A program made the translations under genes and the position numbers. 64,000 nt of DNA from Comamonas badia DSM 17552 (GTDB taxonomy: Bacteria > Pseudomonadota > Gammaproteobacteria > Burkholderiales > Burkholderiaceae_C): assembly GCF_000484635.1 (NCBI RefSeq), contig NZ_AXVM01000003.1, forward strand, positions 248,001 through 312,000, read 5' to 3'. The notes under the pieces were generated by a model, which searched no databases, was not told the origin of the DNA, and was given only the letters and a program-made list of their open reading frames with translations. Position 1 is the stretch's first letter. Each line of letters opens with the position of its first letter. Positions 52,073 to 62,572 of the stretch are shown piece by piece.

Positions 52073-53182
52073 ATGAAACGCAAGATGCAATGGATCGCTG
52101 CAGCGGCAGCCGCCATCCTGCTGGCTGCCTGCGGCGGCGGCAGTATCGATATCGTCCATCCGGTCAAGGTGGCAGGCGACAGCCTGGCCGACAGCGGCAC
52201 CTTCGGCTACAAATTCACGGTGCAGGGCAGCGCGCCCACCGGCGCGGGTTCCACGCCCATCTGGCCTGAAATCATCGCCAGCGAGAATTTCTCCAGCCTG
52301 TGCCCGCACTACGTGGCCACCAGCGCCACCACGTTCAACACCAACGACAAGTGCAGCAACTACGCCATCGGCGGCGGGCGCATCAGCAATCTGAAAGACC
52401 CCGCCTCGCCGGTTTCGATCACCCAGCAGCTCAAGGTGATGGGCGCGGCGGGGTTTGACAAGAACGACATCGTGCTGATCGACGGCGGCGGCAACGATGC
52501 CGCGGACCTGATCAAGGCCTTCCTCGCGGCGGCGGGCGACAAGGGCGCCAGCTTCGCCGGCATGCTGACCACCCTGCTGGACCCGGCCACCGTGCAGGCC
52601 CTGCTGGCCCAGGGCCAGACCGGCATGGCGCAGGCCGGCGGCCTGTACATGCAGGCGCTGGCGACGCAGTTTGCCGGCACCATCAAGACGAACGTGACGG
52701 ACAAGGGCGCGCCGCGCGTGGTGGTGCTCAACGTGCCCGACGTGACGCTCACGCCGCAGTTCGGCTTCGTGCTGGCCGCGATCGCGCAGCAGCAGGGCCC
52801 CGAAGTGGCGGCGCAGCTCAAGCAGGTGTTCGGCGCCTGGGTGCAGGCCTTCAACGCGACACTGGCCGCCAGCTTCAAGGACAGCAAGGTCGTGCGCGTG
52901 GCCGATTTCGACGGCACGCTCAAGGCCCTGGTGGCCAAGCCCGCGGATTTCGGCCTCACCAATACCGGCACTCCCGCATGCCCGGTGGTCGGCCAGGACG
53001 GCACGGGCCTGCCGGCGTACGATTTCCCGACCTGCACCGCGGCGGCCCTGTCGGCACAGACGCCACCCGCCGGCGCCACGGGCGGCGCCAACTGGTGGAA
53101 GACCTGGCTGTTCTCCGATTCCTTCCACCCCACGCCGCGCGGCCATGAGCTGATGGCCGACACGGTGCGCAAGCTGCTCTGA
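52073..53182 (+). CDS. GDSL/SGNH hydrolase-like lipoprotein
   Basis: A 369-residue lipoprotein (lipobox LAAC, Cys20). The esterase block I motif is GDSLADSG with Ser37, block III is DGGGNDAADL, and the C-terminal catalytic pair is in DSFHPTPRGH. It probably acts at the outer membrane as an esterase or lipase. Substrate unknown. A strong terminator follows at 53193-53236. Confidence 0.88.
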   Translation: MKRKMQWIAAAAAAILLAACGGGSIDIVHPVKVAGDSLADSGTFGYKFTVQGSAPTGAGSTPIWPEIIASENFSSLCPHYVATSATTFNTNDKCSNYAIGGGRISNLKDPASPVSITQQLKVMGAAGFDKNDIVLIDGGGNDAADLIKAFLAAAGDKGASFAGMLTTLLDPATVQALLAQGQTGMAQAGGLYMQALATQFAGTIKTNVTDKGAPRVVVLNVPDVTLTPQFGFVLAAIAQQQGPEVAAQLKQVFGAWVQAFNATLAASFKDSKVVRVADFDGTLKALVAKPADFGLTNTGTPACPVVGQDGTGLPAYDFPTCTAAALSAQTPPAGATGGANWWKTWLFSDSFHPTPRGHELMADTVRKLL

Positions 53183-53192
53183 AGCACCCCAC

Positions 53193-53236
53193 GGGAAAGC
53201 CGGTTTTGATTTTGGATAAAAACCGGCTTTTCCCCT
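53193..53236. terminator. Bidirectional terminator
   Basis: GGGAAAGCCGGTTTT and AAAACCGGCTTTTCCCC form a long stem with A and T tracts on both sides, between the converging GDSL gene and the membrane protein gene at 53276-54166. Confidence 0.9.
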
Positions 53237-53275
53237 TGTCTGGCAAGCGCTGCCAGCTATTGAATCAAGAGTCCA

Positions 53276-54166
53276 TCAGCGGCACCCCCGCTGCCCGTTG
53301 AAAAACACCCCCTGCCAGGTCCACCCCGATTGGCGGACCAGTTCGGCCAGGAGGTGTGGCAGTTGGGCAGGGTCGCCGTCGGCCTCGCCGAGTTCGACCT
53401 GGTCGCCCGCGATGCGCAGGCCCAGCGCCTGCCGCGCGGCCGCGCTGGGCAGCGTCACGGCCAGGCTGGCGCCGAAGACCATGGAAGCGTCCGGGTGCGT
53501 TCCGTCGCGCGGCTGGATGCCTTGGCGCATCTGCGCTTCGTCCGCATCCATCGGCCGGTCGCCACGCACCAGCGACATCTCGCGCGCCAGCACGCAATGC
53601 CGCTCGGCGGCGAAGGCCAGCCGCACGGCGATGCTGCGTCTGCCGCCGCGAAAGTGCCGGGTCACGGTCATCTGCGCGGGTTCGGTCATCGAGGGCTCGA
53701 CCTCGATTGCGGGCGCCGTCTGCGCCAGCGAGAGCACGCGCTGGCGCAGACGGTGTTCGGCCACCGGCAGGGCACCCGGCACCGGCGGCACACGCGCGGC
53801 CCAGGGCGCGAGCCACAGCGCGTAGCCCACGAGGAGCAGCAGCCACAGCAGGCCGTAGCCCAGCAGAAAACGCCATTGCCCGCCCGGCCCGCCCGCGCCA
53901 CCATTGAGCAGGTAGGCGCCAGGCAGCATGGAGGCGAACAGGGTGATGGCCCAAAGCGCAATGGCCCACTGGGCGCGGTCGTCGCCCTGGAAGAGCAGCG
54001 CCGCTGCCAGCGGCAGGACAACAGGCACACCGCTGGCGAGCAGCGCGGCCAGGGGCAGAGGCTCAATCCTGCCGCCGCGCAGCCACAGCCAGCCGAGCGC
54101 CACGGCGCCAAGGATGGTCAACAGCGCCACCGCGCCGACCACGGGCAGATTGAAAAACCGGTTCAT
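53276..54166 (-). CDS. Membrane protein of unknown function
   Basis: A 296-residue protein with about four N-terminal transmembrane segments (VVGAVALLTILGAVALGWLW; LAALLASGVPVVLPLAAALL; WAIALWAITLFASMLPGAYL; LLGYGLLWLLLLVGYALWL), then a soluble domain of about 160 residues rich in Arg and Glu (PAQMTVTRHFRGGRRSIAVR). No family was recognised. It may be a betaproteobacterial uncharacterised inner-membrane protein. Confidence 0.7.
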   Translation of the reverse strand: MNRFFNLPVVGAVALLTILGAVALGWLWLRGGRIEPLPLAALLASGVPVVLPLAAALLFQGDDRAQWAIALWAITLFASMLPGAYLLNGGAGGPGGQWRFLLGYGLLWLLLLVGYALWLAPWAARVPPVPGALPVAEHRLRQRVLSLAQTAPAIEVEPSMTEPAQMTVTRHFRGGRRSIAVRLAFAAERHCVLAREMSLVRGDRPMDADEAQMRQGIQPRDGTHPDASMVFGASLAVTLPSAAARQALGLRIAGDQVELGEADGDPAQLPHLLAELVRQSGWTWQGVFFNGQRGCR

Positions 54167-54509
54167 GGCCCTCTCCTTTTTTTCTCAGAGAGCCATGGTA
54201 GCAAGATACCAGCCAAATCCGCCTTTTACGCAGACCTGGTCAGCGCTGCCAGCTATTCAAACGAAAGCGATCAAGCCTTCTTCTGCGCCGCCTTGCGCCT
54301 CTGGCGCCAGGCGTGCCCGAGCCGCTGTCGTCCCTGCGGATTGCGGGCTGCATACACGGCGCCAAGGGCCATCGCCACGCATCGGTAGCGTTGATAAACC
54401 ACCTCAACGCTATCGCGGCGCGCCCGGCACTCGATGCGCTGATCGGTGGTTGGGTGTGGGCGCTACCGTAGTGCATGGACGTCACTTGGTTTTTGATGGA
54501 ACAACCACT
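54167..54509. other. Intergenic region with a gene remnant
   Basis: Holds a repeat fragment (CAGCGCTGCCAGCTATTCAA near 54241) and a 62-codon open remnant at 54271-54462. Otherwise no gene, promoter or terminator is clear. Confidence 0.5.
54271..54462 (-). pseudogene. Gene-tail remnant resembling the end of malate synthase G
   Basis: A 62-codon open stretch, bounded upstream by an in-frame TAG, encodes ...AARNPQGRQRLG and ends HAWRQRRKAAQKKA. The end of glcB at 56560 encodes [15 protein letters not shown], and the nucleotides (54281-54313 against 56569-56601) agree at 31 of 33 positions by eye. Upstream residues differ. It may be a relic of a duplicated glcB end, or the tail of an unrelated gene. 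It has no ribosome site and only one internal ATG. Confidence 0.5.
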
Positions 54510-56228
54510 TCAACGACAACTGAAGCTGGCTGCGGACTCGATATCACCGGTGCCGTTGTAGCGAGCAACTTTCGGGTAAACGCACAGGGGTCGCGTACGG
54601 CTTGCTGACCAACTGACTGGCAGATCGGCATTGGCGCCGCCCAGATTGCCGGCGCCCCGTGCTCTCGCTATCACGTCGCTGGGGACCTGGCCTTTTTCGA
54701 CCCAGGCGACGAGCGGCGTCAACATATCGAACTGGTCGGTCGCTGGGCCGCCGGAGCAGTGGTTCATACCTGGGACCTGGTAGTAGCGAGCGAAGTTGGA
54801 GGCGTCGCCGTCGTTGGCACCGCGCAAAGCGTCATACCACGCGGCCGTATCGTTGCTGGAAAAAATCGGGTCGCTGGTGCCGTGGTAGATCATCATCTTG
54901 GCCCCGCGGTTTTTCAGCACTGACAGGTCGGTCGGGTGAGGCGGGGCCATGAACGACATCGCGCTTTCGGTGTAGACGGCGTTGGTGGCGTTGACCTTGG
55001 CGAGCATGGTGTCGATATTGCCCATCAACGTGAAATTCGGCCCGTTGAAGGTCGTCGGATCTTCTGGCGGCGCTTGCCAGATCAAGCCGACGGCGCCGGA
55101 GTCGAGGTTGAGTGAATTGTTGAATTTCCAACCCGCCCAGCCGTTGGGCACCAGTCCAGCGTCAAAAGGAAAGCTGCTGTAGAACTTGGTGCCGGTGCTC
55201 GTCGTGGCGCCGGAAAAAAGCTGACCAATCGAGGCTTTCTGCTCGACCGTCAGGCAACTGCCGTCGCGCGCGCCAGTGCAGGTGGGTACATCGCGAGCCA
55301 AGTTGAAAGCGACCTGGCAAGCGGCGGTGTCCTGAATCAGGCCATCGGCTGCACCGTCGAGCGCGTCGCATTTGCTGAGCACGGCATTCGACACCAGCAC
55401 GCGTTCGGTGGCTGTGAATCCGGTTGACAAGTCCTTGGGATCGGTAGCGAGCGCAGCATATTTCTGAGCCCCGGCGATGTTAGCGATCGCGGCCAATGGC
55501 AGCCGGAAGCCGGGATCGCCCACCAAGAATCCATCGTATTGATCGGCATAACGCGCGGCAGCAACCATGGTGTGCCGGCCCCCATTGGAACAACCGCCAA
55601 AGTACGAACGGTCGGGCCCCTTGCCGTAGGCGGTCTGGATGGCGCTCTTGGCCATCGGCGTCAATTTGGCGACGGCCTGATAGCCATAGTCGAGTCGGGC
55701 CTGTGGGTCAATACCGAAGAAGGGGCCCATCGATCCGGTGTGGCCGGCATCCGAGCTGAGCACGGCAAACCCCATGTTGAGTGCGTTGTTCAGTGCCCCA
55801 CCGCCGCCAACACCCCCGGTAGCCGTAGTGATGCTGCCATCGATGCCTCCGTTGGCCTGGTAGAAGAAGCGGCCATTCCAATGGTCCGGAAGGCGGATTT
55901 CAAAGCCGATGGCATAGGACTTGCCATCCACGGCGCTGGTACGCTGAGCCATGGAACCCTTCACCAGACAGTGCTCGGCAATTGGTTGGCCCGCCACCGT
56001 CAGGGTGCCGGCTGCCACCGTTTCGGCCGATGCAATCTGGGTGTTCGCAAAGGCAAGCTTGGTGACCAGGTCGCTGCAGGAGCGCAGCGCGGCGCCCGTT
56101 GCCGCAGGCAACTGCGGCAAGCTTGGCTGACCGCTGTCATCGCCGCCACCGCAGCCGGACAGCAGCACCAGGGTGCCGGCTGCGAACGCGGTCGTCGCCG
56201 CGATTTTCAAGGAATTCCTCAACGCCAT
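54510..56228 (-). CDS. Tannase/feruloyl esterase family lipoprotein
   Basis: A 572-residue alpha/beta hydrolase of the tannase/feruloyl esterase family. The nucleophile is in GGCSNGGRH and the His in GMNHCSGGP. Each is adjacent to Cys, giving the CS-D-HC arrangement in which a disulfide joins the catalytic Ser and His neighbours. The N-terminus is a lipoprotein signal (lipobox LSGC, Cys26). ATG 56228 or 56231 follows CTGGAGA. Base composition is visibly less GC-rich than its neighbours. It probably releases ferulate or gallate-type acids for the block at 38677-47531. Confidence 0.88.
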   Translation of the reverse strand: MALRNSLKIAATTAFAAGTLVLLSGCGGGDDSGQPSLPQLPAATGAALRSCSDLVTKLAFANTQIASAETVAAGTLTVAGQPIAEHCLVKGSMAQRTSAVDGKSYAIGFEIRLPDHWNGRFFYQANGGIDGSITTATGGVGGGGALNNALNMGFAVLSSDAGHTGSMGPFFGIDPQARLDYGYQAVAKLTPMAKSAIQTAYGKGPDRSYFGGCSNGGRHTMVAAARYADQYDGFLVGDPGFRLPLAAIANIAGAQKYAALATDPKDLSTGFTATERVLVSNAVLSKCDALDGAADGLIQDTAACQVAFNLARDVPTCTGARDGSCLTVEQKASIGQLFSGATTSTGTKFYSSFPFDAGLVPNGWAGWKFNNSLNLDSGAVGLIWQAPPEDPTTFNGPNFTLMGNIDTMLAKVNATNAVYTESAMSFMAPPHPTDLSVLKNRGAKMMIYHGTSDPIFSSNDTAAWYDALRGANDGDASNFARYYQVPGMNHCSGGPATDQFDMLTPLVAWVEKGQVPSDVIARARGAGNLGGANADLPVSWSASRTRPLCVYPKVARYNGTGDIESAASFSCR

Positions 56229-56559
56229 CATTTGTCTCCAGAGAGAGGTTCCGGTGGCGCGAGTCCGGTAAGAAGTGGCAACCAAGCCATGCGCCATTAA
56301 TTATTTTGAATAATCAATTGACGGCTTGATATTGGTGCAATCCCTTACTCGGCTGCGCGCCGAGCAGCGGGGCAAGTGCGCGTGCGAATGGCGGTGTGCG
56401 CACGGCAACCCCGCCTTGTGGTCGGCAGTGCCACGCGCTGGCAACCACCATGGAAGAGTGCAGGCAAAAAAGAAAAGAGCCGGACTTGGTACAAAACCAA
56501 ATGCAGCTCTCATCGTTTGCCGGCGACCGCTGCCAGCTTCCGCCCCGCTTTACGAGCGT
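56229..56559. other. Intergenic region between glcB and the tannase gene
   Basis: Contains the tannase upstream region with the palindrome at 56300 and a G-poor, A/T-rich 40-base stretch. The 56526-56560 part just after the glcB stop includes CGCTGCCAGCT, a fragment similar to the dispersed repeat. No gene seen. Confidence 0.5.
56300..56314. promoter_or_regulatory. AT-rich palindrome upstream of the tannase gene
   Basis: ATTATTTTGAATAAT has perfect 6-base arms and lies about 70 bases before the start codon. It resembles the TTATTT...AAATAA palindrome before the crotonase gene at 38677, so one regulator might bind both. Confidence 0.4.
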
Positions 56560-58767
56560 TTAGCGACGCGCGTTCTGCGCCGCCTTGCGCTTCTGACGCC
56601 AGGCGTGCAGCAGCGGCTCGGTGTAGCCGCTGGGCTGCGTGAGGCCCTTGAACACCAGATCGCAGGCGGCCTGGTAGGCCATGGATTCGGTGTAGCGGTC
56701 GTGCATGCGCTCGTACAGTGGATCGCCCGCGTTCTGCTGATCGACCTTGGCGGACATGCGCTCAAACGTCGCGCGCACCTGGCCTTCGGTCACCACCCCA
56801 TGCAGCAGCCAGTTGGCCACATGCTGGCTGGAGATGCGCAGCGTGGCGCGGTCTTCCATCAGGCCGATGTCGTGGATGTCGGGCACCTTCGAGCACCCCA
56901 CGCCCTGATCGACCCAGCGCACCACGTAGCCCAGGATGCCCTGGATGTTGTTGTCCAGTTCCTGCTGCTTTTCCTCATGGCTCCAGTTCGGGTTGCTGGA
57001 GACCGGCACCGTGAGCAGGCCGGTGAGCAGGTTGTCGCGCTCAGCGTCGGCGCTGGTCCTTTCCAGCTCCTGCTGAATCGCGGCGACGTTCACCTGGTGG
57101 TAGTGCAGCGCGTGCAGCGTGGCGGCCGTGGGACTGGGCACCCAGGCGGTGTTGGCACCGGCCTTGGGGTGGGCTATCTTCTGCTCGATCATGGCGCGCA
57201 TCAGGTCGGGCATGGCCCACATGCCCTTGCCGATCTGCGCCTTGCCACGCAGGCCCATGCCGAGGCCCACGAGCACGTTGTTCTTCTCGTATGCCGCAAT
57301 CCAGGCGCTGGTCTTCATCTCGCCCTTGCGGATCATGGGGCCGGCGTGCATGGAGGTGTGCATCTCGTCGCCGGTGCGATCGAGGAAGCCGGTGTTGATG
57401 AAGGCGATGCGGCTCGGCGCGGCGGCGATGCAGGCCTTGAGGTTGACGCTGGTGCGCCGCTCCTCGTCCATGATGCCGAGCTTGACGGTGCTCTCTTTCA
57501 GGCCCAGCACCTGCTCGACGCGGGCGAAGATTTCGCTGGCGAAGCCGACTTCCGCCGGGCCGTGCATCTTGGGCTTGACGATGTAGACGCTGCCGGTGCG
57601 CGAGTTGCGGATGCCGTTGGCGCCGCCCAGGCCCTTCAAGTCGTGCAGCGCGATGGTGGTGGTGACGACAGCATCCAGAATGCCCTCGGGAATCTCCTTG
57701 CCCTCGGCGCCCCAGAGAATGGCCGGGTTGGTCATCAGGTGGCCGACGTTGCGCACGAAGAGCAGCGAGCGCCCGGGCAGCACGACTTCCTTGCCATTGG
57801 CGCCGGTGTAGCGGCGATCCGGGTTCAGGCCGCGCGTGAGCTGCTTGCCGCCCTTGTCGAAGGTTTCGGTGAGCGAGCCGCGCAGGATGCCCAGCCAGTT
57901 GCGGTAGCCCAGCACCTTGTCTTCGGCGTCCACCGCGGCAATCGAGTCTTCCAGGTCAAGAATGGTCGAGAGCGCGGCCTCCACCACTACGTCGGCCACG
58001 CCCGCGGCATCGCTCTTGCCGATGGCCGTGCCGCGGTCGATGCGGATGTCCACGTGAATGCCGTTGTTCACCAGCAGCACCCCCGACGGCGCTGCCGCAT
58101 CGCCCTGGTGGCCGACGAACTGCGCCGGGTTCTTGAGGCCCGTGGCCCCGCTTGCCAGCTGCACCACGAGCGTGCCGCCCTCCACTTTGTAGCCGGTCGC
58201 GTCCTTGTGCGAGCCGCTCGCCAGCGGCGCGGCCTGGTCGAGGAAGTTGCGCGCGTACGCAATCACCTTGGCGCCGCGCGCCGGGTTGTAGCCCTTGCCC
58301 TTTTCGGCGCCGCCTTCTTCGCCAATCACGTCGGTACCGTAGAGCGCGTCGTAGAGCGAGCCCCAGCGCGCATTGGCCGCGTTGAGCGCATAGCGGGCGT
58401 TGAGAATCGGCACCACGAGCTGCGGGCCGGCCTGGATGGCGAGCTCCGCATCGACGTTCGTCGTCGTCGCCTGCACGCCCTGGGGCGAGGGCACCAGATA
58501 GCCAATCGTCTCCAGAAATTTGCGGTACGCCACCATGTCGCGCACCGGGCCCGGATTGGCCTTGTACCAGGTGTCAAGCTCGGTCTGCAGGCGCTCGCGC
58601 TCGGCCAGCAGCGCGGCGTTCTTGGGCGCCAGATCGGCGACGAGCGCATCAAAGCCCTCCCAGAAGGCCTCCTGCGCCACACCGGTGCCGGGCAGCACCT
58701 CGGTGTTGATGAATCGGTAGAGCTCGTCGGCCACCTGCAGGCCGTGGATGCGGGTACGTGCGGTCAT
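56560..58767 (-). CDS. glcB: Malate synthase G
   Basis: A 735-residue malate synthase of the G isoform (longer than AceB, monomeric). Signatures: [20 protein letters not shown] around residue 275, [19 protein letters not shown], and [20 protein letters not shown] around residue 450. It condenses glyoxylate with acetyl-CoA to malate. It is divergent from the LysR gene. The C-terminus ends [15 protein letters not shown], repeated in part beyond the tannase gene. Confidence 0.97.
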   Translation of the reverse strand: MTARTRIHGLQVADELYRFINTEVLPGTGVAQEAFWEGFDALVADLAPKNAALLAERERLQTELDTWYKANPGPVRDMVAYRKFLETIGYLVPSPQGVQATTTNVDAELAIQAGPQLVVPILNARYALNAANARWGSLYDALYGTDVIGEEGGAEKGKGYNPARGAKVIAYARNFLDQAAPLASGSHKDATGYKVEGGTLVVQLASGATGLKNPAQFVGHQGDAAAPSGVLLVNNGIHVDIRIDRGTAIGKSDAAGVADVVVEAALSTILDLEDSIAAVDAEDKVLGYRNWLGILRGSLTETFDKGGKQLTRGLNPDRRYTGANGKEVVLPGRSLLFVRNVGHLMTNPAILWGAEGKEIPEGILDAVVTTTIALHDLKGLGGANGIRNSRTGSVYIVKPKMHGPAEVGFASEIFARVEQVLGLKESTVKLGIMDEERRTSVNLKACIAAAPSRIAFINTGFLDRTGDEMHTSMHAGPMIRKGEMKTSAWIAAYEKNNVLVGLGMGLRGKAQIGKGMWAMPDLMRAMIEQKIAHPKAGANTAWVPSPTAATLHALHYHQVNVAAIQQELERTSADAERDNLLTGLLTVPVSSNPNWSHEEKQQELDNNIQGILGYVVRWVDQGVGCSKVPDIHDIGLMEDRATLRISSQHVANWLLHGVVTEGQVRATFERMSAKVDQQNAGDPLYERMHDRYTESMAYQAACDLVFKGLTQPSGYTEPLLHAWRQKRKAAQNARR

Positions 58768-58976
58768 GGAAAACCCCTGAAAACGATGGAGATGCCGGGA
58801 CAGTCGTCCGGCCTGGATAAGTGAATGGGACTGTATTACAAATATTTCTGGAGATAAATAAGCGAATTTGGGATGTACCTATGACTTTTTTGCAAAAATA
58901 GCCGTCGCAGTTGTGAAATTTCCTATAGTCTCCATAGCTGCAAGCGCATAGTGAAAGCGCGCTGCAGCCATTTTTG

Positions 58977-59954
58977 ATGGATAAATTCAAGGCCTACGCC
59001 TCCTTTGTTTCGGTCGCCACGCGCGGCAGCCTCACGGCGGCGGCGCGGGCCGAAGGCGTGGCCCCGGCCATCATGGGGCGGCGCCTGGATGCGCTGGAGG
59101 AACACCTGGGCGTGAAGCTGCTGGTGCGCACCACGCGGCGCATCACGCTCACGCACGAGGGCAGCGCGTTTCTGGAGGATTGCCAGCGCCTGCTCGCCGA
59201 CGTCGCGCATGCCGAGGCCAGCGTCTCGGCCGGCGGCGTGAAGGCCACGGGCCATTTGCGCATCACCGCGCCGGCGGGGTTCGGGCGGCGGCATGTCGCG
59301 CCGCTGGTGCCGCCATTTCGCGCGCTGCACCCGGATGTCACGATCTCGCTGAACCTCTCGGACCGCGTCATAGACCTCACCGCCGAGGGCTACGACTGCG
59401 GCGTGCGCGTGGGCGATCTGCCCGATTCGTCGCTGGTGAGCGTGCGCCTGGCCGACAACCGCCGCCAGTGCGTGGCCACGCCCGGCTACCTCGCGCGCCA
59501 CGGCACGCCCACCGAGCCCGGCGCGCTGGCGCAGCACGAGTGCCTGGCCTTGTCCAGCGATGCCTCGCAGATGCGCGGCTGGCCGTTTTCCGTACGCCGT
59601 GCGGATGGCAGCCGCGAGACGGTGCATATCAAGCCCGCCGGCCCGCTCGATTGCTCGGACGGGCAGGTGCTGCACGACTGGTGCCTGGCGGGTTTCGGCA
59701 TCGCCTGGCGCTCCACCTGGGAGGTGGAAGCCGAGATTGCCCAGGGGCGCCTGGTCGCGGTGCTGGAAGACTTTGCCGCGCCGCCCAACGGCATCTACCT
59801 GCTGCTGCCGCAGCGCAAGCACCTGCCGCTGCGCGTGCGGCTGTGGATGGATTTTCTGCGCGCGCGCTATGCCGAGCCAGCCTTCTGGTCGAGGGGACTT
59901 TCGCGCCCCGGCGATACTCAGCCGGACGGTTTCAACAAGGACGCTGCATCGTGA
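58977..59954 (+). CDS. LysR-family transcriptional regulator
   Basis: A 325-residue LysR protein. N-terminal helix-turn-helix: SFVSVATRGSLTAAARAEGV, then GRRLDALEEHLGVKLLVRTT. The C-terminal effector-binding domain is of normal length. It is divergent from glcB across about 210 bases, so it may regulate glcB or itself. ATG 58977 is preferred over TTG 58974. Confidence 0.92.
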   Translation: MDKFKAYASFVSVATRGSLTAAARAEGVAPAIMGRRLDALEEHLGVKLLVRTTRRITLTHEGSAFLEDCQRLLADVAHAEASVSAGGVKATGHLRITAPAGFGRRHVAPLVPPFRALHPDVTISLNLSDRVIDLTAEGYDCGVRVGDLPDSSLVSVRLADNRRQCVATPGYLARHGTPTEPGALAQHECLALSSDASQMRGWPFSVRRADGSRETVHIKPAGPLDCSDGQVLHDWCLAGFGIAWRSTWEVEAEIAQGRLVAVLEDFAAPPNGIYLLLPQRKHLPLRVRLWMDFLRARYAEPAFWSRGLSRPGDTQPDGFNKDAAS

Positions 59955-60406
59955 TTCTCGAAAGCCTGCTGGCCTGGGCCCACACCATGGCCTTCATCAT
60001 GCTGGCCACCTTCATGACGGCCGAGACCGCGCTGTGCCGCTTTGACTGGATGAACCCCGCCGTGGTGCGCCGCCTGGTGCGCATGAACGCGCTGAGCCTG
60101 CTGTCGGCGCTGATCGTGCTGGCGACGGGCGTGGCGCGCACCCTCTGGGGCGTGAAGGGCGCGGGCTGGTACTGGTCGCAGCACCTGCTGCACGCCAAGA
60201 TCGCGCTGCTGGTGGCGATGGCGGTGCTGCTTTTCATGGCAGCCAGGCGCTACCGCGGCTGGCGCAGCCGGCTGGAGGCCGATGGCGCGCTGCCCGGCGC
60301 AGACGAGCTCAAGAAGACCCGCATGCTCGTGATGTGGGCCGCGCACCTGATGGTGGTGGTGGTGCTGCTGGCGGTGTTTCTCGCGCGCGGGGTGTTCACG
60401 CGCTGA
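59951..60406 (+). CDS. DUF2214-family membrane protein
   Basis: A 151-residue protein with four transmembrane helices (LAWAHTMAFIMLATFMTAET; ALSLLSALIVLATGVARTL; HLLHAKIALLVAMAVLLFMA; LVMWAAHLMVVVVLLAVFLA). His residues in the helices (AWAHTM; QHLLHA; AAHLM) could ligate haem, as in related CopD-like proteins. GTG 59951 overlaps the LysR stop. Function unknown. Confidence 0.8.
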   Translation: MILESLLAWAHTMAFIMLATFMTAETALCRFDWMNPAVVRRLVRMNALSLLSALIVLATGVARTLWGVKGAGWYWSQHLLHAKIALLVAMAVLLFMAARRYRGWRSRLEADGALPGADELKKTRMLVMWAAHLMVVVVLLAVFLARGVFTR

Positions 60407-60447
60407 TGACGCCGCTTGCGCGGCGTCATGCAGGCGTCATGCAGGCA

Positions 60448-60768
60448 TCAGCCCGCCTTGGCTCCGCTCAGGCACTCCTTCATGAAAGTCTTGCGCGCAT
60501 CGCCGGCCAGGTTCTTGGTCTTGGCATCGGCGTTGCAGGTTTTCATCTTGTCCTGCTGCGTGGCAGGCGCGGCCTTCTTGGCGCTCAGGCATTCCTTCAT
60601 GAAGGCCTTGCGCTCATCGCCCTTGAGCGCCTTGGTCTTGGCCTCGGCGTTGCACGCGGTCATCTTCTGCTGCTGCGCCGTCGGGGCCTTGGCGGGCGCA
60701 TCGGCGGCATGGACAGCCAGGGACAGGGCACAGCCGGCGGCAGCCAGCAAGGCGAGCCATTTTTTCAT
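60448..60768 (-). CDS. psiF: PsiF-repeat protein
   Basis: A 106-residue exported protein with a signal peptide ([20 protein letters not shown]) and two tandem PsiF repeats, each with a Cys pair ([19 protein letters not shown]... and [19 protein letters not shown]..., both ending in FMKECLS). PsiF was named as a phosphate-starvation-inducible product in E. coli. The biochemical role is unknown. ATG 60768 is chosen because it gives a compact signal peptide. Confidence 0.9.
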   Translation of the reverse strand: MKKWLALLAAAGCALSLAVHAADAPAKAPTAQQQKMTACNAEAKTKALKGDERKAFMKECLSAKKAAPATQQDKMKTCNADAKTKNLAGDARKTFMKECLSGAKAG

Positions 60769-60890
60769 GCGTATCTCCTTCAACAAGGGATGTAAAACGC
60801 CTGCCGCGTCGCATCGCGCAGCGGGCCACGCAGCATAACGCCGCGCCGCGCCCTTGCGTTGTCAGGGCGGCCCGTAAAATCGCCCCTCTT

Positions 60891-62570
60891 ATGCTCAGCG
60901 TCAAACAAGAACTGCTCGCGGCGCTGGCCGCCGAACTGGAAAAGCTCTCTCCCGGTGCGGGCGCACGCGCCGCCTTTGAATCGCCCAAGGTGGCGGCGCA
61001 TGGCGACTGGGCCTGCACCGCGGCGATGCAGCTGGCCAAGGCGCTCAAGACCAACCCGCGCCAGCTGGGAGAGCAATTGCAAACCGCGTTGCTCGCCACC
61101 CCCGCCGGCCGGCAGTGGGTGGAGGCGATAGCCATCGCCGGGCCGGGCTTTCTCAACATCCGCCTCAAGCCCGCCGCCAAGCAGCAGGTGGTGCGCGAAA
61201 TCCTCGCCGGCAAGGAGCGCTTCGGCTGGCGGGCGCCGCGCGACGAAAAAATCCTCGTCGAGTTCGTCTCGGCCAACCCCACCGGGCCGCTGCACGTGGG
61301 CCACGGGCGCCAGGCGGCGCTGGGCGACGCCATCTGCAACCTCTACGCCACGCAAGGCTGGAGCGTGCACCGCGAGTTCTATTACAACGATGCGGGCGTG
61401 CAGATCGACACCCTCACCAAAAGCACGCAGCTGCGCGCGCAGGGCGTCAAGCCCGGCGACGCCGCCTGGCCCGAAGCCGCCTACAACGGCGACTACATCC
61501 AGGACATCGCCGACGCCTTCCTCGCCAAAAGCACGGTGCGGGCCGACGACCGGGCATTCACGGCCAACGGCGACGTGGGCGATTACGACAATGTGCGCCA
61601 GTTCGCCGTCGCCTACCTGCGCAACGAGCAGGACAAGGACCTGCAGGCCTTCAATTTGCGGTTTGACGAGTACTACCTCGAATCCAGCCTGTACACGAGC
61701 GGCCATGTCGAAGCCACCGTGCAGCGCCTGATCGCCAACGGCAAGACGTATGAAAAAGACGGCGCGCTCTGGCTCAGGAGCACCGACTACGGCGACGACA
61801 AGGACCGCGTGATGAGGAAAAGCGACGGCCACTACACCTACTTCGTACCCGACGTCGCCTACCACATCCAGAAATTCCAGCGCGGCTACACCAAGGCGGT
61901 GAACATCCAGGGCACCGACCACCACGGCACCATCGCGCGCGTGCGCGCCGGGCTGCAGGCGGCCGATGTCGGCATCCCCCAGGGCTACCCGGATTACGTG
62001 CTGCACACCATGGTGCGCGTGGTGCGCGGCGGCGAAGAGGTCAAGATCAGCAAGCGCGCGGGCAGCTACGTGACGCTGCGCGACCTGATCGAGTGGACCA
62101 GCAAGGACGCGGTGCGCTTCTTTCTGCTCAGCCGCAAGCCCGATACCGAATACACCTTCGACGTCGATCTGGCGATCGCGCAGAACAACGACAACCCGGT
62201 GTATTACGTGCAGTACGCGCACGCGCGCATCTGCTCGGTGCTGCGCGGCTGGCGCGAGGACCATGACGTGGCCCGGCTCGCGGACACCGATCTGTCACCG
62301 CTGGATACGCCCGCGGCACAGGCGCTGATGCTGCAGCTGGCCAGGTACCCCGACATGCTGGCTTCGGCCGCCGGCGGCAACGCGCCGCACGACGTGACCT
62401 TCTACCTGCGCGAGCTCGCCGCCAGTTACCATAGTTACTACGATGCCGAGCGCATTCTGGTGGATGATGACGCGATAAAACAGGCGCGTCTGGCGCTGGT
62501 GGCCGCCACCCGCCAGGTGCTGGAAAACGGCCTGGCGCTGCTCGGCGTCTCGGCCCCTCAACGGATGTGA
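60891..62570 (+). CDS. argS: Arginyl-tRNA synthetase
   Basis: A 559-residue class Ia synthetase with the HIGH-type motif HVGHGRQ ([10 protein letters not shown], about residue 126) and a KMSKS-equivalent VKISKRAG (about residue 384). The N-terminal Arg-tRNA-binding Add1 domain and C-terminal DALR anticodon-binding domain are present. Confidence 0.97.
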   Translation: MLSVKQELLAALAAELEKLSPGAGARAAFESPKVAAHGDWACTAAMQLAKALKTNPRQLGEQLQTALLATPAGRQWVEAIAIAGPGFLNIRLKPAAKQQVVREILAGKERFGWRAPRDEKILVEFVSANPTGPLHVGHGRQAALGDAICNLYATQGWSVHREFYYNDAGVQIDTLTKSTQLRAQGVKPGDAAWPEAAYNGDYIQDIADAFLAKSTVRADDRAFTANGDVGDYDNVRQFAVAYLRNEQDKDLQAFNLRFDEYYLESSLYTSGHVEATVQRLIANGKTYEKDGALWLRSTDYGDDKDRVMRKSDGHYTYFVPDVAYHIQKFQRGYTKAVNIQGTDHHGTIARVRAGLQAADVGIPQGYPDYVLHTMVRVVRGGEEVKISKRAGSYVTLRDLIEWTSKDAVRFFLLSRKPDTEYTFDVDLAIAQNNDNPVYYVQYAHARICSVLRGWREDHDVARLADTDLSPLDTPAAQALMLQLARYPDMLASAAGGNAPHDVTFYLRELAASYHSYYDAERILVDDDAIKQARLALVAATRQVLENGLALLGVSAPQRM

Positions 62571-62572
62571 AC

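Noticed and set aside
56326-58824. 832-codon plus-strand frame
   Set aside because: Antisense to glcB; no domain features.
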